From positions 77,984 through 141,983 of the forward strand of contig CAJINV010000030.1 of assembly GCA_905178155.1 (NCBI GenBank): a stretch of 64,000 bases of DNA, written 5' to 3'. Positions 1-12,292 of the stretch are shown in pieces. Under the pieces are notes generated by a model. The model worked only from the letters and a program-made list of their open reading frames with translations. It did no database searches and was not told the DNA's origin. Origin of the DNA: Amoebophrya sp. A120. Lineage: Eukaryota; Sar; Dinophyceae; Syndiniales; Amoebophryaceae. The stretch's first letter is position 1; each line of letters starts with the position of its first letter. The position numbers and the translations under genes are program-made.

Positions 1-500
1 ACGCGAACATGTCGCGGGCAGGAGCCAGGACGCGACCATGCCGCGTCCAAGAGCCAGGACGCGAACATGTCGGGGGCAGGAGCCAGGACGCGGACATGCC
101 GCGTCCAAGACCCAGGACGCGAACATGTCGCGTCCGAGAGCCAGGACGCGGACATGCCGCGTCCAAGACCCAGGACGCGAACATGTCGCGTCCAAGAGCC
201 AGGACGCGAACATGTCGCGTCCAAGAGCCAGGGCGCGGACATGTCGCGCCCAAGAGCCAGGACGCGGACATGCCGCGTCCAAGACCCAGGACGCGGACAT
301 GTCGCGTCCAAGAGCCAGGACGCGGACATGTCGTGTCCAAAAGCCAGGGCGCGGACATGTCGTGTCCAAAAGCCAGGCCGCCAACATGTGCGTGGCGGGC
401 AGGAGCCAGGACCCAACATTTGGCGTCACAGAGCCAGGACGCCACCACTTGGGGTCCTGAAACCGGCACGCCAACATGCGGCGTCCAACAGCCGGACGCC
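1..500. repeat. 30-bp minisatellite (GGACGCG-ACATG type)
   Basis: About 15 tandem units of roughly 30 bp with the core GGACGCGGACATGTCGCGTCC-like half sites around ACATGT, separated by AAGAGCCA. Each unit is a near-palindrome. The array runs off the left edge and decays between 400 and 620 into units reading GCCAGGACGCCA. Long open frames on both strands are a by-product of the period being divisible by three; I see no protein-coding signal. Confidence 0.9.
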
Positions 501-795
501 AGCATTTGGCGTCCCGCCCCCACGGCTGGAACGACAGCGCTTGGCGTTCCGGAGCCAGGACGCCAAAATGTGGCGTCCTGGAGCCGGGACCGACCGCTCG
601 CCGGAGCGGAGGGCTTCATGCCTGACTGTGAGATACATTGCAAGCTCCACAAACTCCAACGACGAATTCCAGCCGGAGGTCGTCGGAAGCAAGGCCGCTT
701 CTGAGGAGGGATACTCAGACGGCGCACCGCGTAGCGCTGTCATTTTTGCAGGGGCCACGAAAACCTGCCGTAAAACGGGCCCACAACAAACACAA

Positions 796-1177
796 GCTGA
801 GATACGAAATCCTGCTCGACCCTGATTTTCCCCCCGAAATCCCAGAAAAAGAGGTGCCGAGCCCGGAATTTCCCCCCGAATCCCGGGAAAAGTCCGTTCC
901 TGACCTTGAATTTTCCCCCCCGCACTTTTCCGAGGGGCGGCGAGCTGGAGTGTGGTTCTCCGAGAACCGCACTCGCAGTACCATCCCCACCCACTCCAAC
1001 CTGAGACACGAAATACTGCTCGGCCCTGATTTTCCCCCCGCAATCCCGGAAAAAGCAGTGCCGGGCCCGGAATTTCCCCCCAAATCCAGGGAAAAGCCTG
1101 TGCCTGACCTCGAATTTGCCCCACCGCGCTTTCCCTAGGAGCTGCTCGTTGGAGTGCGGTTCTCCGAGAGCCCTGCT
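796..1177. repeat. Tandem duplication of a ~176-bp segment
   Basis: Positions 796-972 and 1001-1177 are diverged copies of the same segment. Shared landmarks are CTGAGA.ACGAAAT, CCTGATTTTCCCCCCG, GCCCGGAATTTCCCCCC and GGTTCTCCGAGA. It sits between two palindromic minisatellites and holds no recognisable gene. Confidence 0.8.
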
Positions 1178-1198
1178 TCACCTGCTAGTTGGAGTGCG

Positions 1199-2740
1199 GT
1201 TCGATTCCACCTGCTTCCCGCCGGCGGGAAGCAGGTGAAGCTGGGGCGCCGATCTCGGCTCCGCCTGCTTCCCGCCGGCGGGAAGCAGGTGATTGAAGCT
1301 GGCTCGCCGATCTCGGCTCCGCCTGCTTCCCGCCGGCGGGAAGCAGGTGAAGCTGGCTCGCCGATCTCGGCTCCACCTGCTCCCCGCCGGCGGGAAGCAG
1401 GTGAAGCTGGGGCGCCGATCTCGGCTCCACCTGCTTCCCGCCGGCGGGAAGCAGGTGAAGCTGGGGCGCCGATCTCGGCTCCACCTGCTTCCCGCCGGCG
1501 GGAAGCAGGTGAAGCTGGGGCGCCGATCTCGGCTCCACCTGCTTCCCGCCGGCGGGAAGCAGGTGAAGCTGGGGCGCCGATCTCGGCTCCACCTGCTTCC
1601 CGCCGGCGGGAAGCAGGTGAAGCTGGGGCGCCGATCTCGGCTCCACCTGCTTCCCGCCGGCGGGAAGCAGGTGAAGCTGGGGCGCCGATCTCGGCTCCAC
1701 CTGCTTCCCGCCGGCGGGAAGCAGGTGAAGCTGGGGCGCCGATCTCGGCTCCACCTGCTCCCCGCCGGCGGGAAGCAGGTGAAGCTGGGGCGCCGATCTC
1801 GGCTCCACCTGCTCCCCGCCGGCGGGAAGCAGGTGAAGCTGGGGCGCCGATCTCGGCTCCACCTGCTCCCCGCCGGCGGGAAGCAGGTGAAGCTGGGGCG
1901 CCGATCTCGGCTCCACCTGCTCCCCGCCGGCGGGAAGCAGGTGAAGCTGGGGCGCCGATCTCGGCTCCACCTGCTTCCCGCCGGCGGGAAGCAGGTGAAG
2001 CTGGGGCGCCGATCTCGGCTCCACCTGCTTCCCGCCGGCGGGAAGCAGGTGAAGCTGGGGCGCCGATCTCGGCTCCACCTGCTTCCCGCCGGCGGGAAGC
2101 AGGTGAAGCTGGGGCGCCGATCTCGGCTCCACCTGCTTCCCGCCGGCGGGAAGCAGGTGAAGCTGGGGCGCCGATCTCGGCTCCACCTGCTCCCCGCCGG
2201 CGGGAAGCAGGTGAAGCTGGGGCGCCGATCTCGGCTCCACCTGCTCCCCGCCGGCGGGAAGCAGGTGAAGCTGGGGCGCCGATCTCGGCTCCACCTGCTC
2301 CCCGCCGGCGGGAAGCAGGTGAAGCTGGGGCGCCGATCTCGGCTCCACCTGCTTCCCGCCGGCGGGAAGCAGGTGAAGCTGGGGCGCCGATCTCGGCTCC
2401 ACCTGCTTCCCGCCGGCGGGAAGCAGGTGAAGCTGGGGCGCCGATCTCGGCTCCACCTGCTTCCCGCCGGCGGGAAGCAGGTGAAGCTGGGGCGCCGATC
2501 TCGGCTCCACCTGCTTCCCGCCGGCGGGAAGCAGGTGAAGCTGGGGCGCCGATCTCGGCTCCACCTGCTTCCCGCCGGCGGGAAGCAGGTGCAGCTGGGG
2601 CGCCGATCTCGGCTCCACCTGCTTCCCGCCGGCGGGAAGCAGGTGAACTGAAGCTGGGGCGCCGATCTCGGCTCCGCCTGCTCCCCGCCGGCGGGGAGCA
2701 GGTGAAGCTGGGGCGACGATCTCGTCTCCACTCTCCAGCT
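1199..2740. repeat. 54-bp minisatellite built on a 30-bp perfect palindrome
   Basis: About 27 units of 54 bp. Each unit contains the inverted repeat CACCTGCTTCCCGCC / GGCGGGAAGCAGGTG with no spacer, followed by AAGCTGGGGCGCCGATCTCG. Some units carry CTCCC in place of CTTCC in the left arm, and these variants occur in blocks rather than at random. Open frames longer than 500 codons exist on both strands but are repeat artefacts. Confidence 0.95.
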
Positions 2741-2764
2741 GCTCCCCGCCGATCCAGAAAGACA

Positions 2765-2985
2765 AAAAAATTTGTAGTCGCGAATCCGCGATTACCAAAA
2801 TTTGTAGTCGCGGATCCGCGATTACAAAAATCTGGGAAAATTTGTAATCGCGGAGCCGCGATTACAAAAATCTGGGAAAATTTGTAATCGCGGATCCGCG
2901 ATTACAAAAATCCTGAAAAATTTGTAATCTCGGACTCGCGATTACAAAAATCCTGGAAATTTTGTAATCGCGGATCCGCGATTCG
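2765..2985. repeat. 39-40-bp palindromic minisatellite
   Basis: Six units centred on TTTGTAATCGCG/CGCGATTACAAA arms around a GATC or GAGC centre, separated by AATCTGGGAAAA-like spacers. It is AT-richer than the neighbouring arrays but again made of palindromes. Confidence 0.9.
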
Positions 2986-3129
2986 CAGTTGTGACTCGTG
3001 CGGGCCTGTATGGGTAGATAGGTGAGTAGTTCCCGGGTGCGCGAGCAGGACCGACCACCCACCCGGGCCCGGACGGGTGCTCCGGCGGCTGGCCTTCGCC
3101 GGGATCCCCGGGTGCACAAACAGGACCAC

Positions 3130-3330
3130 CCGTCCGGGCCCGGGGCGACGATCTCGTCTCCACGTGCCCCCCGCCGGCGGGGAGCGGGTGGAGCCGGGGC
3201 GGCGATCTCGTCTCCACCTACTCCCGCCGGCGGGGAGCAGGTGAAGCTGGGGCCCGGCGGGGAGCAGGTGGAGCTGGGGCAAGGATGAGTTGGGGCGACG
3301 ATCTCGTCTCCACCTGCTCCCCGCCCGCGG
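3130..3330. repeat. Degenerate palindromic repeat units
   Basis: Units reading ACGATCTCGTCTCCAC followed by CTGCTCCCCGCC and GGCGGGGAGCAGGTG arms. They are related in layout to the 54-bp array at 1199-2740 but carry a different linker and extra truncation. Confidence 0.75.
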
Positions 3331-4060
3331 ACGCGGACATGCCGCGGGCAGGAGCCAGGTAGGACGCGGACATGCCGCGGGCAGGAGCCAGGACGCGGAC
3401 ATGCCGCGCCCAAGAGCCAGGACGCGGACATGCCGCGTCCAAGACCCACCCAGGACGCGGACGCGCTGCGTCCAAGAGCCAGGACGCGGACGCGCTGCGT
3501 CCAAGAGCCAGGACGCGGACATGCCGCGTCCAAGAGCCAGGGCGCGAACGTGCCGCGTCCAAGAGCCAGGACGCGGACATGTCGCGTCCAAGAGCCAGGA
3601 CGCGGACATGCCGCGCCCAAGAGCCAGGACGCGGACATGCCGCGTCCAAGACGGACCCAGGAAGCGAACACGTCGCGTCCAAGAGCCAGGACGCGGACAT
3701 GCCGCGTCCAAGAGCCAGGACGCGACCATGCCGCGTCCAAGAGCCAGGACGCGGACATGCCGCGTCCAAGAGCCAGGACGCGGACACGCCGCGTCCAAGA
3801 GCCAGGACGCGAACATGTCGCGTCCAACAGCCAGGATGCGGACATGTCGCGTCCAAGAGCTAGGACGCGGACATGTCGCGTCCAAGAGCCAGGACGCGGA
3901 CACGTCGTGGGCAGGAGCCAGGACGCGGACACGTCGTGGGCAGGAGCCAGGGCGCGGACATGTCGTGTCCAAAAGCCAGGCCGCCAACATGTGCGTAGCG
4001 GGCAGGAGCCAGGACGCCAACACTTTCTTGGCGTCCTGAAACGGGCGCGCCAGCATGCGG
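3320..4060. repeat. 30-bp minisatellite, second array
   Basis: More than 20 units of the same 30-bp type as at 1-500 (GACGCGGACATGCCGCGTCC, AAGAGCCAG). Substitutions and small indels (GGACCCAGGAAGCG, CCACCCAGGACG) show it is older or less homogenised. At 4090-4165 a CGTAGAGCGAGGATTTG motif occurs twice about 50 bp apart. Confidence 0.9.
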
Positions 4061-7000
4061 CGTCCTGGAGCCGGGACGCCACCATTTGGCGTACACGTAG
4101 AGCGAGGATTTGCTTCTGTACTACACGACGATCGAAGTTGGGCTACACGTAGAGCGAGGATTTGTTTCCGTACTACACCTACACGACGAAACGTTGTCCC
4201 CGGCAACAGGAGATCGGATTTCGTCATGCTGGATTTCGACCAAGTGCTGGGTGAAGTAACAAAGGGTTAGTTCTTGTGCGACGATGACCATGATCCGGAT
4301 TTGTGTTGCAGACCTGTACTGGGACCGGACTGTATTCGAAGATATCGTATTCGATCTCCAAGATACCGGGTTGCAGTAGCAACCCGGCCGAGAAGAGCGT
4401 TTGCTCCGACGTCGTGAAGGTGCGATGAAGAAGGATTCCAGTGATGCAAGGAAGAAGCGAGCTAGATACTCATCGTCGTCGACGAATTACTTTTTACTTG
4501 TTTACAAGAATGGCAGGCGACTGTGCCCGGGCTGTGCCTGTACGCATTACGCAATAATGTTTTGTCACGCAATAGGAAGAATACAGAAAGCATTGTCAGC
4601 TCGGCTGATGTGCCCGATGGCTTATCGATGTTTTTTTTTTTCCTCCCGTTGCGGAAAATTGGTTTTGCTTTTGCAAGGTACTAAGAAGATGAATGCAAAG
4701 GCACCTACTTGCTTGGATGTTCCTGCGCACAGCTCGTCATACTGAGTTCTGGATCCCTGTTTGTGGAAAGTAAAAACGTTTACTTTCGAAGAAAAGAAGT
4801 TGAAGATCATGTTTTATTTTTCACGTTTTTTTTTTTTCGTGCTGAAAAGATGCCACGTTTTTTTTTTCGGTCACACGATCATCGAGATTCGCATGGCCAA
4901 ATGAAAGGCACTAAGTGAAGAAACACACGGAAATTTGAAGCTTCACGTCTGGCATCTTCGAGACAGGAACAGGTTCTTATTGAACTACAACTAGAGCACG
5001 AAGAATATGCTCAACGCCTTTGAAGATCATGTCCTTTTTTTTCGTGCTGGGTTCCTATTTTTGATTCAGTCGAGGTCTGCAGTTCTATTGTGTGTCGTGC
5101 GCATGTTTTTTTTCCAAGTTTGAACCTCGTTGAATAAAGAAAAATAGCACCGCATTTGCATATTCATAAATGTTGCACAGAGTAAACTTTTCCTCACTGT
5201 CTGTGAAACACAAAAAAGAAACATGAAGCCGGATACCAGTGACCAATGCCTGCTATCCTGTTCAAAAGTATCGTACTCGTAGTAATTGCAAATATGCATG
5301 ACAAATCTTCTTCCTAAGGTAAAACAGCATCACAAATTCCATTTCTCATGTTGAGGCAATTTGTATTGCGATGTATACTAGTACGATTACGATACTTTTG
5401 CAATGAATTCCTGTTTCCCGGGTTCGTTTGCTCCCGCACCGCGTCGATCGACCAGGAAAAGACGGACGGTACCAATGGAATTGCCATTTGTAAACTTTGT
5501 GTTGCTTCTTGTTCTTTGTTGAAATAGAAATCAATGCACAACATTGACCTAGTAGAGATGCAAAATAAAAGAACCTTTGCTCCTTGATTTTTATCGGTTG
5601 GGTTGTGTACATTTAAGAAACTTCTGTAGTTATATCAATGATTTCTTCACTGCACTGTCAGCTTTTCACCGAGCCCCGGGTCGCAGCATATTCGCAATGC
5701 ATAGCGGCACGCGCAACGGTGCCGTTCTCGACAGTGTTGGCAATATGGTTTGGAGGTGCAGTATCGGGACAAAACATGGAAAGGCGTGAGAAGGTGCGGT
5801 GGTCTGGAAGTTCTTCAATGTAGACTTTATTTTGCGAAGGAAGCTCTTCATTTTCTTGAAGAGTTTTTGTTTTAGTAATTTTGAATTTTTGGGATATGAC
5901 GTAAAGCCTTCCCTCGCACCTGAACTGTTTTTTTGCTTTATCTCTGGAGCTAGTTTTTTGAATTATTATCCTTAAGTTTCAGCTTTTGTCCGTTCTGTAT
6001 GTTCTATAGTCTTTCATCTTCATTCAAGTTTTTTTTTTAACGTTTCGCTTTCGCTATAAAGTATTTAGGTTTTCCAAGATGCAGCTGGTTTACAGGATTA
6101 CAGTCCCTGCTCACTGACATCAGTAGCTCGAGTCTCATCTACTCTCCTCCCCCTGCTGGTCTTTTCTTCATTCTGATGTATCTGCCCAGCGGTTCTTGAC
6201 AGTATAAGTTCTTTGTTGAACCACTGCCAGAACAAACAAGCGCTCCCCTTCGGCTTTCTACCATAATCCCGAGGGGATTGAGACCGCGCGCGCGTGAGGC
6301 CAGTATTACTCGATCAAAGTCCTAGGTATCTCTTCATAATGTTGTAGCCTTGCTCCTGGTAAATTGTCTCTTGTAGTGACTGCACTTTTGCTTTTTAGAC
6401 GTTTGCTAGAAAGACGTATATTTTTTTAAGAACGTAGCTACCGTGATTTTCTGTTACATGTATTAATCGATTCAGGCCGTTCCCATTCCTTGCGAAAGTA
6501 TCCGTGAGCGTGATTCTAATATCTTTAACCCCGGGGATCCACCGTGCTTTATTGTGGCTTTTATGAGTTGCCCTGGCATTATAAAGCATAATTTTAACAG
6601 TCTGCGAAAGGCATTAAAGTCAAGTATCCATATATTCGTTTATTTAAAACACACAAAAGTATATGAAAAAGTCGCTGGCGCGCTCAGCTCGGTATCAGCA
6701 ACATTGCAAAAATGTAGTTGGTCCGAGTTGATCCTGATCGTCCGTTTTCGTAAATACTTTTTTTCGCCTTATCCTTCCACAAAAGATCTACAGCGTAAAT
6801 AGATTTCAAGACTTCGAAAACAGACCAGGAAAAGGCTGGCCCCTAAGTGTCAGCCAAAAATATGTTCTTCTTCTGCCGATTCCTGATATGTCATCATATA
6901 TATATACAGTGCTCTACCTAAACTTCCCTTTGGGATTTTACTTTCTATATATCATCTTCCCAGCTACCCTTGTAGCAAGCTCCTTCATCACGACCAGGAA

Positions 7001-8296
7001 TTGCCTGTCCTTTGCACTTATTTTTTTTTTGCTTTCTTATTAGAACTACCGGTGGCGTTCTGGTACACTCGTCGCGTCACCAGCAAGCATCAAGGAAGAT
7101 AACTCAACGTTTCTGGACATCATCACAGTATTAAACCATCCATACCGCCATATACGCACTTATTTTTCACAAAAGGAATTCGAAGCGTTGCAGAAATGCA
7201 CTCGAAGTGCCAGTTCTAAAAAACTAAGTTCGTGCAATGGGTGTCAGTTCTTTCTCCGTCTCCTGAATTGATGATAACGTGAGGACGCTTGATGTTGCGA
7301 AGACGCCTTTCGGCAACTTCAAAATATCGGTCCTAAAAACTCTTCTGGCCCGCTAAGTGTAAGTTCCAGTATCTTTAATTGTCCGCTAAACGCTAGTACG
7401 CGCTAGATTTCTACCTCCCTCTGGGATTTCATCCATTTCACACAGCAATGTAGTCCGCGAAATTATGTACTTACTAGACCGTTTCTGATAGTCCGCGAAA
7501 TTTAGCCAGACATAAGCTCCACATATGACAAAGAACAGGAGGTCTTTATTGGCTCTGCTAGAAGGCCCCTGTTAGTTTATCTCGACTGTACAATTCGCCC
7601 GTCGTTGTTCTATTTGCTTTTGAAGACGAGGAACGACCGTGGGCGGAAACACAGCAAGATAAACCAGCAAGCACATAATAAACATGCACATGCAGGAATA
7701 AAGTACAGAAAGCCATAGCCAAACTCAATGTGAAAATGGCGAGATTGCCCTTTTCTGCCACAAGGAGTGAGATCAATGGCGTTCGAACGTGTTCCAGTTG
7801 TGAGTTACTTGCTGTTGCTTCCCATGTTCGTGAGTGCATGCTGTGGAAAACAAATAGCTTCTGAAAGTAAAAGAAGCGCCAAGAAAGGACAAGTTGAAAA
7901 AAAACGCAGTTTTGGTTTGCAAAAATCACGTCATGGTCTTGATGCCTGTGAAAGTGCTTTGGTTTGTCTGACACTTGTACAACACTTGGTTTGTCTGAAT
8001 CTTGTGCATCCGAAAAGATTGATGATTCCGTTGTAAAAAGACTCAGCAGGAGCTTCTCACATGTCTGTGAAATTCTCAATTCATGTTGGTCCAAGTTGCG
8101 ACTTAATGTTGTAAGGCGTCGTTGATTCCATAGGTGTTGGTGGCAGCACGGATGAAACAAAAGTCTTAGTTTCTAAGTCCAACCAGGTCGAAATAAAGTA
8201 GTAGAGACTTCTGGAAGCTTGCAACTACAGGCGTATATTCGGTTTTTCTTCTCCTCGCACGACACACACCACCTCGCACACAGCTGCATAGAAAAA
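4061..8296. other. AT-rich spacer, no supported gene
   Basis: Poly-T tracts and short open frames with no family resemblance and no consistent splice-joined reading. The longest is a 200-codon minus-strand frame at 7558-8160, which lacks the GC-rich codon use of real exons here. The only interpretable item is the introner-like element at 5254-5409. Confidence 0.6.
5254..5409 (+). mobile_element. Introner-like element, family A (IE-1), outside any recognised gene
   Basis: Left end TATCCTGTTCAAAAGTATCG and right end CGATTACGATACTTTTGCAA form family A TIRs. Flanks CCTGC and CCTGT fit a 4/5 target duplication. The interior has the usual family A nested inverted repeat. No exon was recognised on either side, so it is either a relic of a lost gene or an intergenic insertion. 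Confidence 0.75.
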
Positions 8297-9327
8297 ATGC
8301 CCGAGGCGCAGCAGCAGACCGTCGTTGCCGGCACGACGGTGCAGAAGCAGCAGGCTTCTCAGACCGCCGCCTCCACCAAGTCCAATTTTCAGAAGGTTTG
8401 CGAGTTCCACCAGGCGTTCGGGGTGAAACACACGGAAACCCCCCAGAACGACATCTTCGACGCTGATCCGAAAACCTGCAAGCTGAGGCAGGACTTGATC
8501 GCGGAAGAGCTGAAAGAGCTGTGCCAGGCCTTCAAGGAGAAAAATTTCATTGAGGTATAGCAATCTTAGTAGACTTCTCGGGATGTGATTGTTCTGAAAA
8601 ACTGCATTGTTGTTGACGTAGAAATGTTGTTTTTCGTTTTGAGGTCGTCTTGCATGTAATAGTGAAAAGTTACTGTCTACTATACAATACAGTCAAATGG
8701 TGCTTCCGTTCCAGATGAAAAGCAAAAGTGCAATCTTTTCATTGCATCACAATCACTTTCCACAACCTGAACCCTCTATACACCTAACATCCAGGTCGTC
8801 GACGCTCTGAGCGACATTCTGTACGTGACCTATGGTGCGGGCAGCAGCCTGGGAGTGGACCTTGACAAGGCCTTTGGTCTGGTCCACGAGTCCAACATGT
8901 CCAAGCTGTGCAAGAACGAGGCCGAAGCCAACCAGACCGTGGAATGGTATAAATACGATAGACTTGATACTGTTGCTTTCGAACTCTAAGTATGTCTGTT
9001 CCGATAAATGTGATTCTCAAATAAAACCAACCGCGAATGACGAGATAGTGTCCTCGTGGGGATAAAGTGATTTTGTTTTTGTCCAACGGAACGTGCATCT
9101 ACCGTTCATCACATGTCGTGGTAAAAATGGGTAGTACCAGAAGTCCTGCAAAAAAATACAGGTACAAGGCGAACAAGACCGGGCCGGAGGGGAAGTACCC
9201 CTACGACAGTCCGGCGTGGCGCAAGTCCGGCGACTACTACGTGGTTTACAACGAGTCCACGGGGAAGGTTCTGAAGTCCATCAACTACGCTCCCGTCAGC
9301 TTCAAGGCCATGCTTCCGCAGGCGTGA
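8297..9327 (+). CDS. PRA-PH/MazG-like all-alpha NTP pyrophosphohydrolase
   Basis: Three exons (8297-8554, 8795-8946, 9162-9327) joined by GT-AG introns give 191 aa. The protein matches the phosphoribosyl-ATP-pyrophosphohydrolase-like fold of the MazG/dCTPase superfamily: an N-terminal FHQAFG helix, then RQDLIAEELKELCQAF supplying acidic metal ligands, then VVDALSDILYVTYGAG (the E/D-x-x-D helix), then VHESNMSKL and the C-terminal GKVLKS..Y.P segment. Family members hydrolyse nucleoside triphosphates to monophosphate and pyrophosphate; the substrate here cannot be read from sequence. The first ATG after an in-frame upstream extension was chosen because the N-terminus before it looks like untranslated sequence. 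Introns have donors GTATAG and GTATAA. A housekeeping nucleotide-pool role would pair with the dUTPase at 43 kb (inference). Confidence 0.9.
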
Positions 9328-11417
9328 AGGTTTTTTTTTGATACGGAAGATGACGGAAACTAGCCCGAGGAAATGTCAAACGTACAAAATGTTGAACAAT
9401 TCTGTGGTGTTGAAGGAGTTCTTGTAGCACACGAAGGCTGCGGCAGCTACTTCGGAGACGAACACTTCTTCTTTCATTACGAAATGAACCTTGTGATTTG
9501 GTATTGGATCATTGGTGCGCTGCGGCGGTATGGTGCACGATAAAGTAGAACTTTCTGGAATTCTGCGATTGATTTTGATGTCGAGAGAATCTATATTTTC
9601 TGATTACATAATTCGGCAACGACCACAGCTCTTGTAGATGGAAGTTGTTAACATCGGTTTTGATAAAGAATTTCCATCCACTGTACAGAGGTTTTTTTTG
9701 GAAGTTGAGCAGGTGCGGCGTGTAGAGAAATAAGTACTTAAAAGCGGCATTTAATTGCAATGTCGCCATCTCCGAAAAGCGCCCTACTCGAGTCGCCAAA
9801 AGATGTTCTAGGGACGAAGGTTTCTTTCACGAAGATGAAGTGCGTTTCGCGCGTGTTGACGTGGCGGAGAAGGGTTTGCTGAGATCCAAAATTTCCGTTC
9901 ACAAAGTTGAAAGATCATCAGCTGATTCATATTGGTCCATCATTTAACATGATGATCTTTGTCTTTTTCCCGTGTTTATGTTTTCGTGCATTGCTGCAAA
10001 ACGATTAACGCATTCAAATCTGAAAAAATCAACCCCATAGTCGCCTTTTCGGTTGGTGGCTTGAGTTCCAAGAGTGGCCAAGATGGAACCTCCGGTCCGC
10101 CACGTGTGATTTCTCATGCGTGTGCTGGACTAGAACCCTAAACCCAGTGCCTACCGGAGTGGCGCAGGCGGGTTGACCAGTCGCGCCAACTTCATCGGTT
10201 GGAAGATCCGCTTCGCGCGAGACAAGCGACGCCGTGCCCCGCATCTTCTGCCTTTGACCGGTTTTTTCCTGATTGGGTTTTTTTCTCCGCGGCAGGTGCC
10301 ATATCCGAAGATCGAGCAGTAGTCTAAACTCCCGAGGACTGCGTGATTGTACTTCTAGCAATAGATGCATTCTGCAGCTTCGGTCGAGTATTCTACCTGC
10401 ATTGTCTTTCCGAGGATTTTTGGCTAAACAAACCCAAAATCTGGTAAGTACGGGCGTCCGGGCCAGAACCGACAACCACTCTTCCTGCTGTTCTCCCCCT
10501 GTTCGACCTGCTTCCCGACGGCCGACGGGCGATCGCGCGTCGGGTTTTCGTTACTCTGGCCTGCGGTTGCTAGTTGTGCTGTCACTGTTGCGGGGCTTAC
10601 GGTCGTGTGGATCGAACGCGAAGAGGTCGTGGCGGCACCCGGCTTGATGTCAGGTCGAGATGTAAGCGGTTTCCTTCATTGCACTGAACCCTGTCTCCCG
10701 GACTGTCCTAGTGCAAGTGGAACCGTGAGTTCCGTGACCCAACAGTTTCTTTTTCTACAGAATGTTGGTGCTGGTGGAGATGACCTGCGCAGTGGATGTC
10801 GACCGTCAGAAGTATATGTGGTTGCGCAGTCAAGGAAGTACATACTACACTATTCACTCGTTTTAGTTTTTTTTGGCTGTTACATGAAATAAACGTTCTG
10901 TAGTTTCTGCATATTTCCGCTCGTGCGACTGCACTTTGACGTGCATGGTGATGAAGATGTTGAGTTTGCATGTTTTTTCTTGGCGAAAAAAAAATTCAAC
11001 TCAGATTCAGATTCAGCATGAGACGATGCAGCGGCCAATTTGGGTCACGACCCCGAGCTTGCCACGGTTCTTGCTGCAGCTGCGACATCAGCGCGAAGAC
11101 CGGACGCCAGATTATGAAAAGACCCGGACGGTGCGGAAGAGCTTTACACCTGACAGCGAGTTGTTTCGAAAAAAATTGTTAATTCAAAGGTTAGAAAGAA
11201 GATCCTCGATACTTAAAGCAAAAGATGAAGATGATCCTAAAGACGTGCCAGCATCACATCCATATCTGAGTTTGTGCACTGCTGTTTCTGCCAACATTTC
11301 TCGATACATCAATCAGTTCTGGTACAGAAAAAACACCGTTCCTGCAGCGTAGGTGAAGTCCTTTCGTCGAAAAACGCAGATCGTGCCCATCATAAGAGTT
11401 GCGATCTTCCCGCTGAC

Positions 11418-11460
<43 letters not shown>

Positions 11461-12292
11461 AGATCAGGATCTTCAGTTTTGCTTCGTGAGGATCTCACCA
11501 TGAGTTCTTTTTTCTGTTTTGATGTCCTTCAGAGATATCGTGTAAATAAGTCGTCGTATTTTATTTCCACCGCTGAAAAGATGGAAGAGGTTCGGAAGAT
11601 GATCACCGTTAGGTGGTTGACACTGTTACAATTCGCACCAAGACTGCGAATGCGATTGATATGGATTTTCTCTATATTACTTTGCTTCATGGATCCCAAC
11701 ATACTCCGGTGACAATCTTTCTGTCTTCTTTTGCAGGTCTTCTTCGTGTAAGGAGGTTGTATTTATCCCGGTGAAGGTCGGATATGATTTTTGATGCGTG
11801 CATAGCACGTGGACGCACTAGACATTCACTCAAATACACGTCCAAATTTCTGTCTGTCGATACAAGTAACCTGAATATCTGACGTCCTATAATGAAAGTA
11901 GCACTGGTGATCAAGCGACATAGACATACAAGTAAGTACTATTAGCGACATATTAGACATTCAAGTTGAAGACCAGCGACATAAACATTCTGCTTTGAAA
12001 GTATTAAAAAGTAGCTTCGACGAATCGGGTGCCTTGATGCGGCTGCAACCAGGCGGCGGGCGTCGACTTCGTTACAAGTTGGTAAAAATTTCGGCTTGGT
12101 AAAAAGATCGAGATAGCCGAATTACGCTTGTGCCTTCAAAAATTCTTTGAGTGCAGCACCGCCTGAGTGAACATCGGCACCGGCTCGCTGTCTCGCGTGA
12201 CCGGCGTCCATCTTGGCCGCACGCGACCAGGAACATCGTCTCTACTACTGTAGAAGTCCTACGAAAGAAAGACCGCAGCTGCGACACACCAA
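9328..12292. other. Spacer, no supported gene
   Basis: Mixed-composition sequence with several 80-150-codon open frames on both strands (for example 10029-10475 minus and 10936-11352 plus). None shows a known motif or a splice-consistent extension. It contains the CA microsatellite at 11415-11459. Confidence 0.55.
11415..11459. repeat. (CA)n microsatellite
   Basis: About 20 CA dinucleotides, with one early CG interruption. No coding meaning. Confidence 0.97.
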